A stretch of DNA of 64,000 nt from Chroococcidiopsis thermalis PCC 7203 (GTDB lineage: Bacteria; Cyanobacteriota; Cyanobacteriia; Cyanobacteriales; Chroococcidiopsidaceae). The stretch lies in NCBI RefSeq assembly GCF_000317125.1, contig NC_019695.1:5568336-5632335 (forward strand). The letters are read 5' to 3'. This document shows positions 25,904-33,435 of this stretch, piece after piece (position 1 is the stretch's first letter; each line of letters starts with the position of its first letter). The position numbers and the translations under genes are program-made. The notes beneath the pieces are model-generated. The model worked only from the letters and a program-made list of their open reading frames with translations, ran no database searches and had not been told where the DNA came from.

Positions 25904-26524
25904 TTACGACTCCCGTTCTAATGCCAACATAATTAAAGCATTTAAGATCGCAGCAGCGATGGAGGAACCTCCTTTGCGTCCTTCTACACGAATTTGATTG
26001 ACTGGGGAGCGAGCTAATGCAGCCTTAGATTCAACTACTGAGATAAAACCTACTGGCGCACCAATTACCAAAGCTGGTAGCGTACTGGCGCTTTCTAATT
26101 CTTGACATAAAGCTAAAAGCGCTGTGGGAGCATTACCGATCGCAAAAATTGCTGTAGGAAACTTTTCATAAGACTTGATTAATCCTGTTTCCGTGCGGGT
26201 TTTGCCTGGAAGAGCTACTTCAACTCCTTCTACAGCACTAATGAGTGGATTATCAAAAGTTTTTCTGAGCAAATTCACTACACCCTGTTTCACCATTCCT
26301 ACATCAGTAATAATCGGCACGCGATCGCGAACTGCCTGAATTCCTGCTTCAATGGCGTTGGGACTAAAACAAATCAAATGCTGAAACTCAAAATCAGCCG
26401 TACTATGAATTACCCGTCTGACGATCGCATACTCAGCCGGACTAAATTTATCTTTATACGTGCCAATTTCGCGATCGATAACCGCAAAACTCTGCGTCAT
26501 GATGGGATGGATAGGGAAGTTCAC
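25904..26524 (-). CDS. cobH: Precorrin-8X methylmutase
   Basis: 206 residues from GTG 26524 (ATG 26500 is an alternative). CobH/CbiC moves the C11 methyl to C12 to form hydrogenobyrinate or cobyrinate. Motifs: S-F-A-V-I-D-R-E-I-G, the E-Y-A-I-V-R-R-V-I-H-S-T-A-D-F-E segment with the catalytic His, P-I-I-T-D-V-G-M-V, A-I-G-N-A-P-T-A-L, V-I-G-A-P-V-G-F-I-S-V-V-E-S-K, and G-R-K-G-G-S-S-I-A-A-A. Same strand as cobL and probably the first gene of the pair. Confidence 0.95.
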   Translation of the reverse strand: MNFPIHPIMTQSFAVIDREIGTYKDKFSPAEYAIVRRVIHSTADFEFQHLICFSPNAIEAGIQAVRDRVPIITDVGMVKQGVVNLLRKTFDNPLISAVEGVEVALPGKTRTETGLIKSYEKFPTAIFAIGNAPTALLALCQELESASTLPALVIGAPVGFISVVESKAALARSPVNQIRVEGRKGGSSIAAAILNALIMLALERES

Positions 26525-26552
26525 ACTTGTCAGCTATCAGTTATCAGTTATC

Positions 26553-26676
26553 GTAGGGGCGGGTTTAGCCAATAGATTAACAGTTAAAACAGTAGATCGG
26601 GAGTCAAAACCCGCCCGTACAGACGTTACTTTGTAGAGACGTTACATGTAACGTCTCTACAAAGTAACGTCTGTAC
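26553..26676. repeat. Composite palindromic element with a perfect 60-bp palindrome
   Basis: Outer part: GTAGGGGCGGGTTT at 26553-26566 faces AAACCCGCCCGTAC at 26607-26620 across 40 bases. Inner part: 26617-26676 is a perfect 60-base palindrome built from two nested ACGT-type units. The same composite order occurs at 49821-49937. It lies in the divergent spacer between cobH and holA. Confidence 0.92.
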
Positions 26677-26825
26677 AAAACTAGTTCCACCATAAAACAA
26701 GTTTACTCCACTGAAACCATACTTCTAATTTGATTTGGTCAATGTGCGACGATCGAGATGCTAGAGTATGCCAATTATCGTGCATCGATTTGTAGTGACC
26801 AATGACTAATGACTAATGACGAATT

Positions 26826-27818
26826 ATGCCAATCTACTTCTACTGGGGTGAAGATGAGTTTTCGTTACAACAAGCAGTTAATGGCTTGCGCGATCGCTGC
26901 CTCGATCCAAATTGGATGAGTTTTAACTACACGCAAATTCCGCCTACACAATCAGATGCTCTAATTCAGGGATTCAATCAAGCGATGACACCACCATTTG
27001 GGATGGGTAGTCGTCTTGTTTGGCTGGTGGATACCACTGTTTGTCAAAATTGTTCGGATGACTTATTGGCTGAACTAAAACGCACCCTACCAGCTATTCC
27101 CGAGACTTCAATTTTGTTACTGACAAGTCGCAATAAACCGGATGGCAGGCTGAAATCGACTAAACTTTTCCAAGAACATGCCGAAGTGCAGGAATTTGCG
27201 CTGATTCCACCGTGGAAAACAGATTTACTGCTTCAGCAGGTACGACAAGCCGCTCAAAGTTTGGGGGTGAAGCTCACTCCCAGTGCAGTAGAAGCGATCG
27301 TTGAATCTGTAGGAAATGATACGCGACTGCTTTATAACGAACTGGAAAAGCTCAAACTCTATGCAGGTGAGAATTCTCCACCCATAGGCGAGAGTATTGT
27401 AGCAGACTTGGTTAAATTCAATACTCAAAATAGCTTAAAGCTAGCAGAAGCAATTCGTCAGGGAGATACAAACAAAACTTTGATTCTCATCGGGCAGTTG
27501 ATCGGTCGCAACGAACCCGTACTCAAAATCGTGGCAACGTTGATCGGACAGTTTCGGACTTGGCTATGGGTAAAGCTAATGTTAGAACGAGGCGAAAACT
27601 CGGAACAACAGATCGCTCAAGCAGCAGAAATTAGCAATCCTAAACGAGTATTTATTCTCAAGCGAGAAGTGATGCAGATTTCTACACAGCAACTGATCGC
27701 TGCTTTACCCGTCTTGCTGGAATTAGAAGTGAGCTTGAAACAAGGTGCAGAACAAATAACGACGTTGCAAACAAAAGCGATCGCCCTTTGCCAGATTTTT
27801 TCATCATCTAACAGCTAG
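26826..27818 (+). CDS. holA: DNA polymerase III subunit delta
   Basis: 330 residues, normal for HolA. N-terminus P-I-Y-F-Y-W-G-E-D-E-F matches the delta domain I start (Y-x-x-x-G-x-D/E), and further features are the G-M-G-S-R-L-V-W-L segment, R-N-K-P-D-G-R, L-L-Y-N-E-L-E-K-L and the C-terminal helical collar (G-R-N-E-P-V-L-K-I-V-A-T-L-I-G-Q-F-R). It opens the beta clamp as part of the clamp loader. It is transcribed away from cobH. Low similarity between species is usual for this subunit. Confidence 0.93.
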   Translation: MPIYFYWGEDEFSLQQAVNGLRDRCLDPNWMSFNYTQIPPTQSDALIQGFNQAMTPPFGMGSRLVWLVDTTVCQNCSDDLLAELKRTLPAIPETSILLLTSRNKPDGRLKSTKLFQEHAEVQEFALIPPWKTDLLLQQVRQAAQSLGVKLTPSAVEAIVESVGNDTRLLYNELEKLKLYAGENSPPIGESIVADLVKFNTQNSLKLAEAIRQGDTNKTLILIGQLIGRNEPVLKIVATLIGQFRTWLWVKLMLERGENSEQQIAQAAEISNPKRVFILKREVMQISTQQLIAALPVLLELEVSLKQGAEQITTLQTKAIALCQIFSSSNS

Positions 27819-27970
27819 CTGTAAGCTGGAATAAAGCGCAGTGAGAAATGGCTGGAACTTCTAACTCTGAAAATGATTCAAAAGAACTGATGCCTCCGGT
27901 ATGACATTTTCTGCCAACATAAAATATGACTAAATTTTGCTATCTCTATTTACTGACCAACTTCAACCGG

Positions 27971-28411
27971 ATGTTATCGCGATCGCTGCTGATTGGGGCA
28001 ATTAGCGCGTTGAGTGTAGTTGCTGGACTACCCGATCTGCACAATTTCAGCAATCTCAACTTCAGCACTGCTGCATCTGCTCAAGACTTCAGCGAAGCAG
28101 AAGTTAACAATTATGCTAGGGCTGTTTTGGAGGCAGAACCAGTCCGCCAAACGGCTTTAACCGATCTCAAACAAAGTATGGGTTCTGAAGAGTTACCCCG
28201 CATTGCGTGCGATCGCGAAGATAGCATCTCTAACCTACCAGATAACGCTCGCAGTATTGCCAAAGGCTATTGCTCGCAGTATGAATCAATTGTGAAAAAA
28301 TACTTTAGTTCTTTTGAAGAATTTAATCAAATTACCAAAACAGTCCAAAATAATCCCGATTTAAGACAGCGAATTCAAGATGAAATGCTGCGATTACAAG
28401 GTAGCCCTTAA
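27971..28411 (+). CDS. DUF4168 secreted protein
   Basis: 146 residues from ATG 27971, where a signal peptide begins (M-L-S-R-S-L-L-I-G-A-I-S-A-L-S-V-V-A-G); ATG 27926 would put 15 residues in front of it. Cleavage is probably after A-S-A near mature Q-D-F-S. The mature part is the helical DUF4168 domain (V-N-N-Y-A-R-A-V-L, then Y-E-S-I-V-K-K-Y-F-S...F-N-Q-I-T-K-T-V-Q-N-N-P-D-L-R-Q-R-I). It also carries two Cys residues that could form a disulfide in the periplasm. Function unknown. Confidence 0.82.
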   Translation: MLSRSLLIGAISALSVVAGLPDLHNFSNLNFSTAASAQDFSEAEVNNYARAVLEAEPVRQTALTDLKQSMGSEELPRIACDREDSISNLPDNARSIAKGYCSQYESIVKKYFSSFEEFNQITKTVQNNPDLRQRIQDEMLRLQGSP

Positions 28412-28514
28412 CGAATTCGGAATTCGGAATTCGGAATTTGGAATTCGGAATTCGTAAGTAGAGAATTAACTGCTCCCTGCTCCCTGCTCCCTACTCCCTG
28501 ATAACTGATAACTG
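28409..28514. repeat. Three adjoining heptamer arrays before ureE
   Basis: GGAATTC-type units (about 28412-28455), then TGCTCCC units (about 28470-28500), then CTGATAA units (about 28498-28514). The last array provides the translation start region of ureE, the ATG itself being in the sequence ACTGATG. Confidence 0.85.
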
Positions 28515-28949
28515 ATGTTAACTATAACCGATCGCTTACCAGCTATTAACAGTGCTGTCAATGCTTTTACCTTGGTGCTGACGGCGGAGGAACGTACGAA
28601 AAGCCGCCATCGCTTTGAAACTGAGGAAGGAGAAACGGTATTTCTACGTTTACCCAGAGGAACGGTATTGCGGGATGGAGATATGTTGCGATCGGATAAT
28701 GGCGAATATTTGATTTTAGTCAAGGCAAAATCAGAACTAGTCTTGACGGTCACAGCAGCTACATCTTTAGATTTACTGAGGGCTGCATATCATTTGGGTA
28801 ATCGTCACGTACCCTTAGAAATTGGTACTAACTATCTTCGCTTATCTCCCGATCCAGTATTGCAAGCAATGTTAGAACATCTGGGAGTCATCGTAATAGA
28901 AGAAAACGCTCCATTTCAGCCTGAAGTTGGCGCGTATGGACACCATTAG
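28515..28949 (+). CDS. ureE: Urease accessory protein UreE
   Basis: 144 residues. UreE delivers nickel to apo-urease. The N-terminal peptide-binding domain (about 1-70) includes [12 protein letters not shown]. The metal domain holds [17 protein letters not shown], where the conserved His pair sits, and L-E-H-L-G-V-x-V. The C-terminal His tail is short (Y-G-H-H), so Ni binding should rely on the central site. Its stop overlaps the repeat that begins the ureF N-terminus. The structural urease genes are not in the window. Confidence 0.95.
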   Translation: MLTITDRLPAINSAVNAFTLVLTAEERTKSRHRFETEEGETVFLRLPRGTVLRDGDMLRSDNGEYLILVKAKSELVLTVTAATSLDLLRAAYHLGNRHVPLEIGTNYLRLSPDPVLQAMLEHLGVIVIEENAPFQPEVGAYGHH

Positions 28950-29646
28950 GAATTCGGAATGCGGAATTTGGAATTCGGAATTAGCACTATTAAGTTTGCT
29001 GCAATTGGCGAGTCCGGCTTTACCAGTAGGGGCTTATAGTTATTCTGAGGGTATAGAAACGCTGGTAGAATGGGGGGCGATCGCAGATGCTCAAAGTTTG
29101 CAACATTGGTTAGAACGGGAATTGCATTTTGGCGCAATTCGGATTGAAGCGGCGATGACGATCAGAGCATATAATGCTGTTTTGGCAAGCAATTTAACAA
29201 ATTTAAATTATTGGAATAGTTGGCTATCGGCGGCGCGGGAAACGGAAGAGTTGCGTAATTCTAGTTGGCAAATGGGGCGATCGCTGGTGCGGTTGTTGTT
29301 GGAACTCCAGCCACAGTTAGAATCTATATTTAATGCAGTAGGTCATTCAGTGAATTATGCGATCGCCTTTGGAGTGGCTGCGCATTGCTGGCAAATTTCC
29401 CCAGAAACTGCTGTTTTAGGTTATTTACATAGTTGGGCGACAAATTTAGTTACTGCTGGGATTAAACTGATTCCCCTCGGACAAACTGCCGGACAACAGA
29501 TTTTAATTAATTTACAAGCTCATATAGTTGATGCAGCTGCTCGGATTTCAGTCTTAACTGATGACGAATTGAGTAGTTGTAGCTGGGGTTTATCGCTGGC
29601 TAGTATGGCACACGAAACTCAATATACGCGCTTATTTCGGAGTTAA
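28936..29646 (+). CDS. ureF: Urease accessory protein UreF
   Basis: 236 residues from ATG 28936, overlapping ureE by 14 bases (TTG 28927 is also in frame). UreF binds UreH/UreD and UreG in the activation complex. Motifs: [45 protein letters not shown], and the C-terminal [15 protein letters not shown]. Residues about 5-16 are read from five GGAATTC-type heptamers (28949-28983), an insertion just before the conserved part. No ureG follows. Confidence 0.93.
   Translation: MDTIRNSECGIWNSELALLSLLQLASPALPVGAYSYSEGIETLVEWGAIADAQSLQHWLERELHFGAIRIEAAMTIRAYNAVLASNLTNLNYWNSWLSAARETEELRNSSWQMGRSLVRLLLELQPQLESIFNAVGHSVNYAIAFGVAAHCWQISPETAVLGYLHSWATNLVTAGIKLIPLGQTAGQQILINLQAHIVDAAARISVLTDDELSSCSWGLSLASMAHETQYTRLFRS
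28949..28983. repeat. Five heptamers inside the ureF N-terminus
   Basis: GGAATTC, GGAATGC, GGAATTT, GGAATTC, GGAATTA in tandem, 35 bases. The ureE stop codon shares its last base with the first unit. The array is read as coding sequence of ureF. Confidence 0.9.
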
Positions 29647-29659
29647 TCGAAGAATTAAT

Positions 29660-30496
29660 ATGAGCGATCGCGATCGAATCTATGAGAGGGTAGCACGACA
29701 TTATAACGATACAGGTTTTGAGTTTGAATCAGCACGTTTGTCGCAACATTTTCCAATTGAGTTTGCTATTACTTCTCGTTATCTAAATCGATGGATATCT
29801 GACAATGCAACTGTTGCTGATATTGGTGTTGGTGTCGGTCATTATGCAGAATTGTTGGCAAGCCGAGGCTGTTGTATCTACTTAGTTGACATCTCGCAAC
29901 GCCTACTCGACGCTACCTATACCAGGCTTAAAGCTATTGGGCTGCACGAAAGAATACTGGGAATGCATTGCACTTCGGCAACTCAGTTAGACTGTTTAAA
30001 TGTAGAATTCGATGCAGTACTTTTGCTGGGTCCTCTCTATCATTTATGTTCTATTGAAGAAAGACAACAACCTGTTAAGGCAGCAGCTAAAATCCTAAAA
30101 CCAGAAGGTTTGCTATTCGCAGCTGGGATTAACCGCCTAACATACTTTAGAGAACTATTTCGTACCGCACCCGAACTCGTATTAACCCGTAAAGACTTCC
30201 ATCAGCAGTTATTACAAGATGGTAATATCGATCCTACACACGCACCACCGCTTGGCTATGGTCATCTGACGACGAGCGAAGAGTTTCACCAGTTATTTAA
30301 ATCTGATTTTCAGACTGTCACTTTAACAGGGGTAGAATCTTTTGCTAGCCCTTGGCAGAACTCCTTTAACAATCTTGCGCCAGCAGCAGCAGAAGCCTGG
30401 TTAGATTTAATCGAGACGACGGGAACTACCGCAGAAGGACTAGGAATGACAGATCATTTTCTCTATGTCGGCAGGAAGAAAGCAGAAAATTCATAA
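29660..30496 (+). CDS. Class I SAM-dependent methyltransferase
   Basis: 278 residues. SAM-binding motif I is V-A-D-I-G-V-G-V-G-H-Y at about residues 52-62; motif II region I-Y-L-V-D-I-S-Q-R-L; motif IV F-D-A-V-L-L-L-G-P-L-Y-H-L; and the A-A-K-I-L-K-P-E-G-L-L-F helix-strand. These identify a Rossmann-fold methyltransferase of the UbiE/type-11 kind. It starts 14 bases after ureF, so is likely in the same transcript, but no link to urease is known. Substrate unknown. Confidence 0.88.
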   Translation: MSDRDRIYERVARHYNDTGFEFESARLSQHFPIEFAITSRYLNRWISDNATVADIGVGVGHYAELLASRGCCIYLVDISQRLLDATYTRLKAIGLHERILGMHCTSATQLDCLNVEFDAVLLLGPLYHLCSIEERQQPVKAAAKILKPEGLLFAAGINRLTYFRELFRTAPELVLTRKDFHQQLLQDGNIDPTHAPPLGYGHLTTSEEFHQLFKSDFQTVTLTGVESFASPWQNSFNNLAPAAAEAWLDLIETTGTTAEGLGMTDHFLYVGRKKAENS

Positions 30497-31474
30497 TAAG
30501 AAATGAAAAATAGCGATCGCCCCAATTCCTGATCCCAGCCACAAGAGAAAACAATACCGCGTCAGTTGTAAGGCTTGCCGAACTTTTTCTCTAGTAATGG
30601 GATAAATCGGTTCTCCCAGTAAAGGCTTTTGCTTGGCTACTCCTCGATACCAATTCGTTCCTCCTAGTTGTACGCCTAAGACAGCTGCATAAGCGCATTC
30701 ACTCCAACCTGAATTAGGACTGGGATCTTTAATTGCATCTCGCTGACACATTTGCCATACATACAAAGGCTTAAGCGATCGCAATGCGAGAGATAAAACT
30801 GTCAAACGACAAGGCAACCACGTCAATCGGTCTTCCAATTTAGCGCTAAATCTACCTAAATGAGTGTATGGTGCTTCTCGATAACCTACCATCGAATCAA
30901 GAGTACTTGCTGCTTTGTATGCCAAGGGCAGAAACGCCACATTTGTATATGGTATGAAGGCAGAGGCGATCGCGTAAAATAAGGGAGCCATCACCCCGTC
31001 AGTGGCATTTTCCGCTACTGTTTCTAAGACTGCTCTCAAAATTTCTAGTGCTGAGAGTTCTTGCGTATCTCTACCAACATAAAGACTTAATTTCGCTCTG
31101 GCTTGTACTAAATCGCCAGCTGCCAAAGGTTGCAAGACATCTTCTGCTGCTGTTCTGAGACTGCGAAGTGCAAAACAACTGGCTAATAAAATGCTATCTG
31201 TCACTAGACCCAATAATGGATGTACTTGGCTAGCAGCATAAACCAATAACCAGCTAACAGCACCACTGCCAAGAATTAATCCTAATCCTAAAACCACACC
31301 CGCCCAGTAGAGCGATCGCTCGGATTTCAAATATTTGAATGCGAAATAATTAAACTGAGCAATTAGCCATCCCATCACCCGCACCGGATGTGGAAAACCC
31401 CAAGGATCGCCAATTAAGTAGTCTAAAACTGCGGCGATGAGAAGAGGGCTGGGGGAACTGGGGACAAAATTCAA
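30491..31474 (-). CDS. cobD: Adenosylcobinamide-phosphate synthase
   Basis: 327 residues. CobD/CbiB is a membrane enzyme that attaches aminopropanol (phosphate) to adenosylcobyric acid. Motifs: L-D-Y-L-I-G-D-P-W-G-F-P-H-P-V-R-V-M-G, N-A-T-D-G-V-M-A-P-L-F-Y, Y-K-A-A-S-T-L-D-S-M-V-G-Y, and P-S-P-N-S-G-W-S-E-C-A-Y-A-A. Four or more hydrophobic spans. The only start codon before the conserved part is TTG 31474, and it lies inside AAAATTC repeats, so the native start may have been displaced. The 3' end overlaps the convergent methyltransferase by 6 bases. Confidence 0.94.
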   Translation of the reverse strand: MNFVPSSPSPLLIAAVLDYLIGDPWGFPHPVRVMGWLIAQFNYFAFKYLKSERSLYWAGVVLGLGLILGSGAVSWLLVYAASQVHPLLGLVTDSILLASCFALRSLRTAAEDVLQPLAAGDLVQARAKLSLYVGRDTQELSALEILRAVLETVAENATDGVMAPLFYAIASAFIPYTNVAFLPLAYKAASTLDSMVGYREAPYTHLGRFSAKLEDRLTWLPCRLTVLSLALRSLKPLYVWQMCQRDAIKDPSPNSGWSECAYAAVLGVQLGGTNWYRGVAKQKPLLGEPIYPITREKVRQALQLTRYCFLLWLGSGIGAIAIFHFLL

Positions 31475-31580
31475 AATTCAAAATTCAAAATTGGGACAAG
31501 GAAGACAAGGGAGACAAGGGGCTTCAGGTGCAACTACCAACTACCAATTACCAACTACCAACTACCAATTACCCACATCA
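31466..31580. repeat. Mixed short tandem repeats between cobD and the Rrf2 gene
   Basis: AAAATTC units (about 31470-31492), GACAAGG-type units (about 31495-31518) and AACTACC/AATTACC units (about 31533-31571). The first array overlaps the start of cobD. Confidence 0.85.
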
Positions 31581-31603
31581 TACTCATTCCTCGCTTCTCA
31601 CTC

Positions 31604-32047
31604 CTAAACCACAAAATTTGTTTCTTCTCCTTGAGCGGCTTGCCAACTACGGGCATCGTAGTAGAGATCGGCAAGAGTAATACTATACAATGCTTCTCTC
31701 ATTTTTTGATGCAATCGTTGCCAGAGCGTAAAAGTGACCCAATCTTCTGCTTGTCCTGGTTCTGGTTGATGGTGGGGCAAAGGTTCGATAGTTTCTCCGA
31801 CAGCAGCGAGAATTTCACCTAATGAAATTGCCGCAGGCGATCGCGCTAATTTGTATCCTCCTTGAACTCCCCGCACCGATGTTACTAATCCTGCTCGTCG
31901 CATTTCAATCAGTAATTTCTCTAAATAAGGAGCAGGAATTTCTTGCCGAGCGGCAATTGCTTTAACTGCTACCGGAGTGTAATTTGGTTGCAGGCTCAGA
32001 TCGAGCAATGCTTTAACGCTGTAGTGACCCCTAGTTGTCAGTTTCAT
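31604..32047 (-). CDS. Rrf2 family transcriptional regulator without cluster cysteines
   Basis: 147 residues. The winged helix is typical of Rrf2/IscR: M-K-L-T-T-R-G-H-Y-S-V-K-A-L-L-D-L-S, I-P-A-P-Y-L-E-K-L-L-I-E-M-R-R-A-G-L-V-x-S-V-R-G-V-Q-G-G-Y-K-L-A-R. IscR-type proteins ligate an Fe-S cluster with three cysteines near residues 90-110; this protein contains no cysteine at all. The region there is instead rich in Pro/His/Glu (P-L-P-H-H-Q-P-E-P-G). It therefore senses something else or uses another cofactor. Targets unknown. Confidence 0.9.
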   Translation of the reverse strand: MKLTTRGHYSVKALLDLSLQPNYTPVAVKAIAARQEIPAPYLEKLLIEMRRAGLVTSVRGVQGGYKLARSPAAISLGEILAAVGETIEPLPHHQPEPGQAEDWVTFTLWQRLHQKMREALYSITLADLYYDARSWQAAQGEETNFVV

Positions 32048-32634
32048 TTCTCAGTTATCATTTCTCAGTTATCAGTTATCAGTGAGTGATGAGTCATTAA
32101 TTGCGACTTGCAACTTGCGGCTTGGAGACTTTTGACTTTTGGCTTTTGACTTTTGACTTCTATCGCCCACTCTTTTTATATTTAGAGAAAATTACTTTAC
32201 ACATTGATGCGTGCAGCAAAAATCACGTAGTTGTCTTTTGGGGGAGAGCAATTTTTCAGTTTAATTACCTACTGAGGGTAGATAAATAGACGAAGTCACT
32301 CGTTCCCGAACGAATAAATTTTCCCGAAGATGACGATCGCGATCGCTACCACACAACCAACAGTACTTCAGTCAGTTTTTGCCGATGCTATTTCCTGGGG
32401 ATGATTCGATTGGATCGGGGATTGACAAAGTTCGGACAGTTATTAGGATGATTCATACTATTTTCAATCAAAAAAAATTTCAAAATTAAGATCGAAAAGC
32501 TGAAAGAATTACTATAATCAGTGTATTATAGTTAGCTAAGCTGATATAAAGCTAAATTAAACTAAATCATAGCTTCAGTTAGCTGACAATCAAAACTGTA
32601 AACCACCTGCTCCAGTTAAAACAGAACTAAGTTG
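32048..32634. other. Spacer upstream of the second cyAbrB gene
   Basis: About 590 bases. Contains TTATCAGTT and TTTTGAC repeats near 32048-32160, then unique A+T-rich DNA. A -10-like TATAAT-type stretch occurs within about 32508-32530. No gene seen; the frame at 32101-32289 is read through repeats. Confidence 0.5.
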
Positions 32635-33036
32635 ATGAATAAAAAGAAAAAGATCGAGCCTCTAGCCGGAGAAGCACTGCTCAAGAAAGTCAAAGAGCTA
32701 GATAGCCTGAGTAAAGAAGAAAAGGCAAAGGAATGCGGCTACTACACGACTACCAAAAATGGTGTAGAGCGTGTCAATATGATGAAGTTTCTCAACGCGC
32801 TAATAGATGCGGAAGGCATTGAATTAGATAGTACTTCCAACTCAAATGGGCGTGGCGGACGTAGTGCCAGCTACCGCATTAGCGTTCAATCGAACGGTAA
32901 TTTGCTAATTGGTTCGGCATATACGAAGCAAATGGGTCTACAACAAGGAGATGAATTTGTCATCACTCTAGGGAAAAAACACATTCATCTCAAGCAAATA
33001 GATGGAGCAAAAGAAGACGTAGAGGCTACAGCTTGA
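32635..33036 (+). CDS. Second cyAbrB family transcriptional regulator
   Basis: 133 residues from ATG 32635. Same two-part build as the 23039 gene: P-L-A-G-E-A-L-L-K-K-V-K-E-L, C-G-Y-Y-T-T-T-K-N-G, then the AbrB-like domain Y-R-I-S-V-Q-S-N-G-N-L-L-I-G...G-D-E-F-V-I-T-L-G-K-K-H-I-H-L. The two proteins differ clearly in the middle (this one has a Ser/Asn/Gly-rich loop), so they look like members of the two ancient cyAbrB clades that cyanobacteria usually keep as a pair. Confidence 0.93.
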   Translation: MNKKKKIEPLAGEALLKKVKELDSLSKEEKAKECGYYTTTKNGVERVNMMKFLNALIDAEGIELDSTSNSNGRGGRSASYRISVQSNGNLLIGSAYTKQMGLQQGDEFVITLGKKHIHLKQIDGAKEDVEATA

Positions 33037-33435
33037 GATTTAGGGGACGCGATCGCATCCAAATCGATCTGCTATTTCGTCAGACTTCAAGCTCAATTTT
33101 ATCAGCAGCAAACAGTACCTCAAGTTTTGCTAGAAAAGCGCTTTTTGAGAGTTGCAGAGTTAGTTTTTCACCCGAAAGTAAAGCTAGCGGGTGAAAAACT
33201 AAGCTGTTCGACTTGTAAGAGTGCGATAACTTTATTGAGTTACTTAGGCGGGTACTTATCGAGATCCCATTGGAGAAACGCAGCTTAACAAACTTGCCAC
33301 CAGAGGCAAGCAATTTATTGTTAAGGTTTCCTGACTAGAACTGATAAAGCCCGCCACTATATTTTCGATCGCAAGTTCAATTTGCGATTGACAGGACGTT
33401 GACGATTAAATCTACTACTCGCTAGCCACTAGCCA
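33037..33435. other. Spacer between cyAbrB and the CLC gene, with a 15-bp hairpin
   Basis: A perfect 15-bp stem pairs 33160-33174 with 33188-33202 around a 13-base loop. There is no U-run, so it may be a processing or attenuation structure. No supported gene in the region. Confidence 0.5.
33160..33202. repeat. Perfect 15-bp inverted repeat
   Basis: TTAGTTTTTCACCCG and its exact reverse complement, 13-base loop. Located about 125 bases after the cyAbrB stop and 230 bases beyond the convergent CLC gene stop. Confidence 0.8.

Noticed and set aside
24399-26825. Cobalamin riboswitch upstream of cobL or cobH
   Set aside because: The spacers contain only repeats and palindromes; no B12-box-like sequence was recognised.
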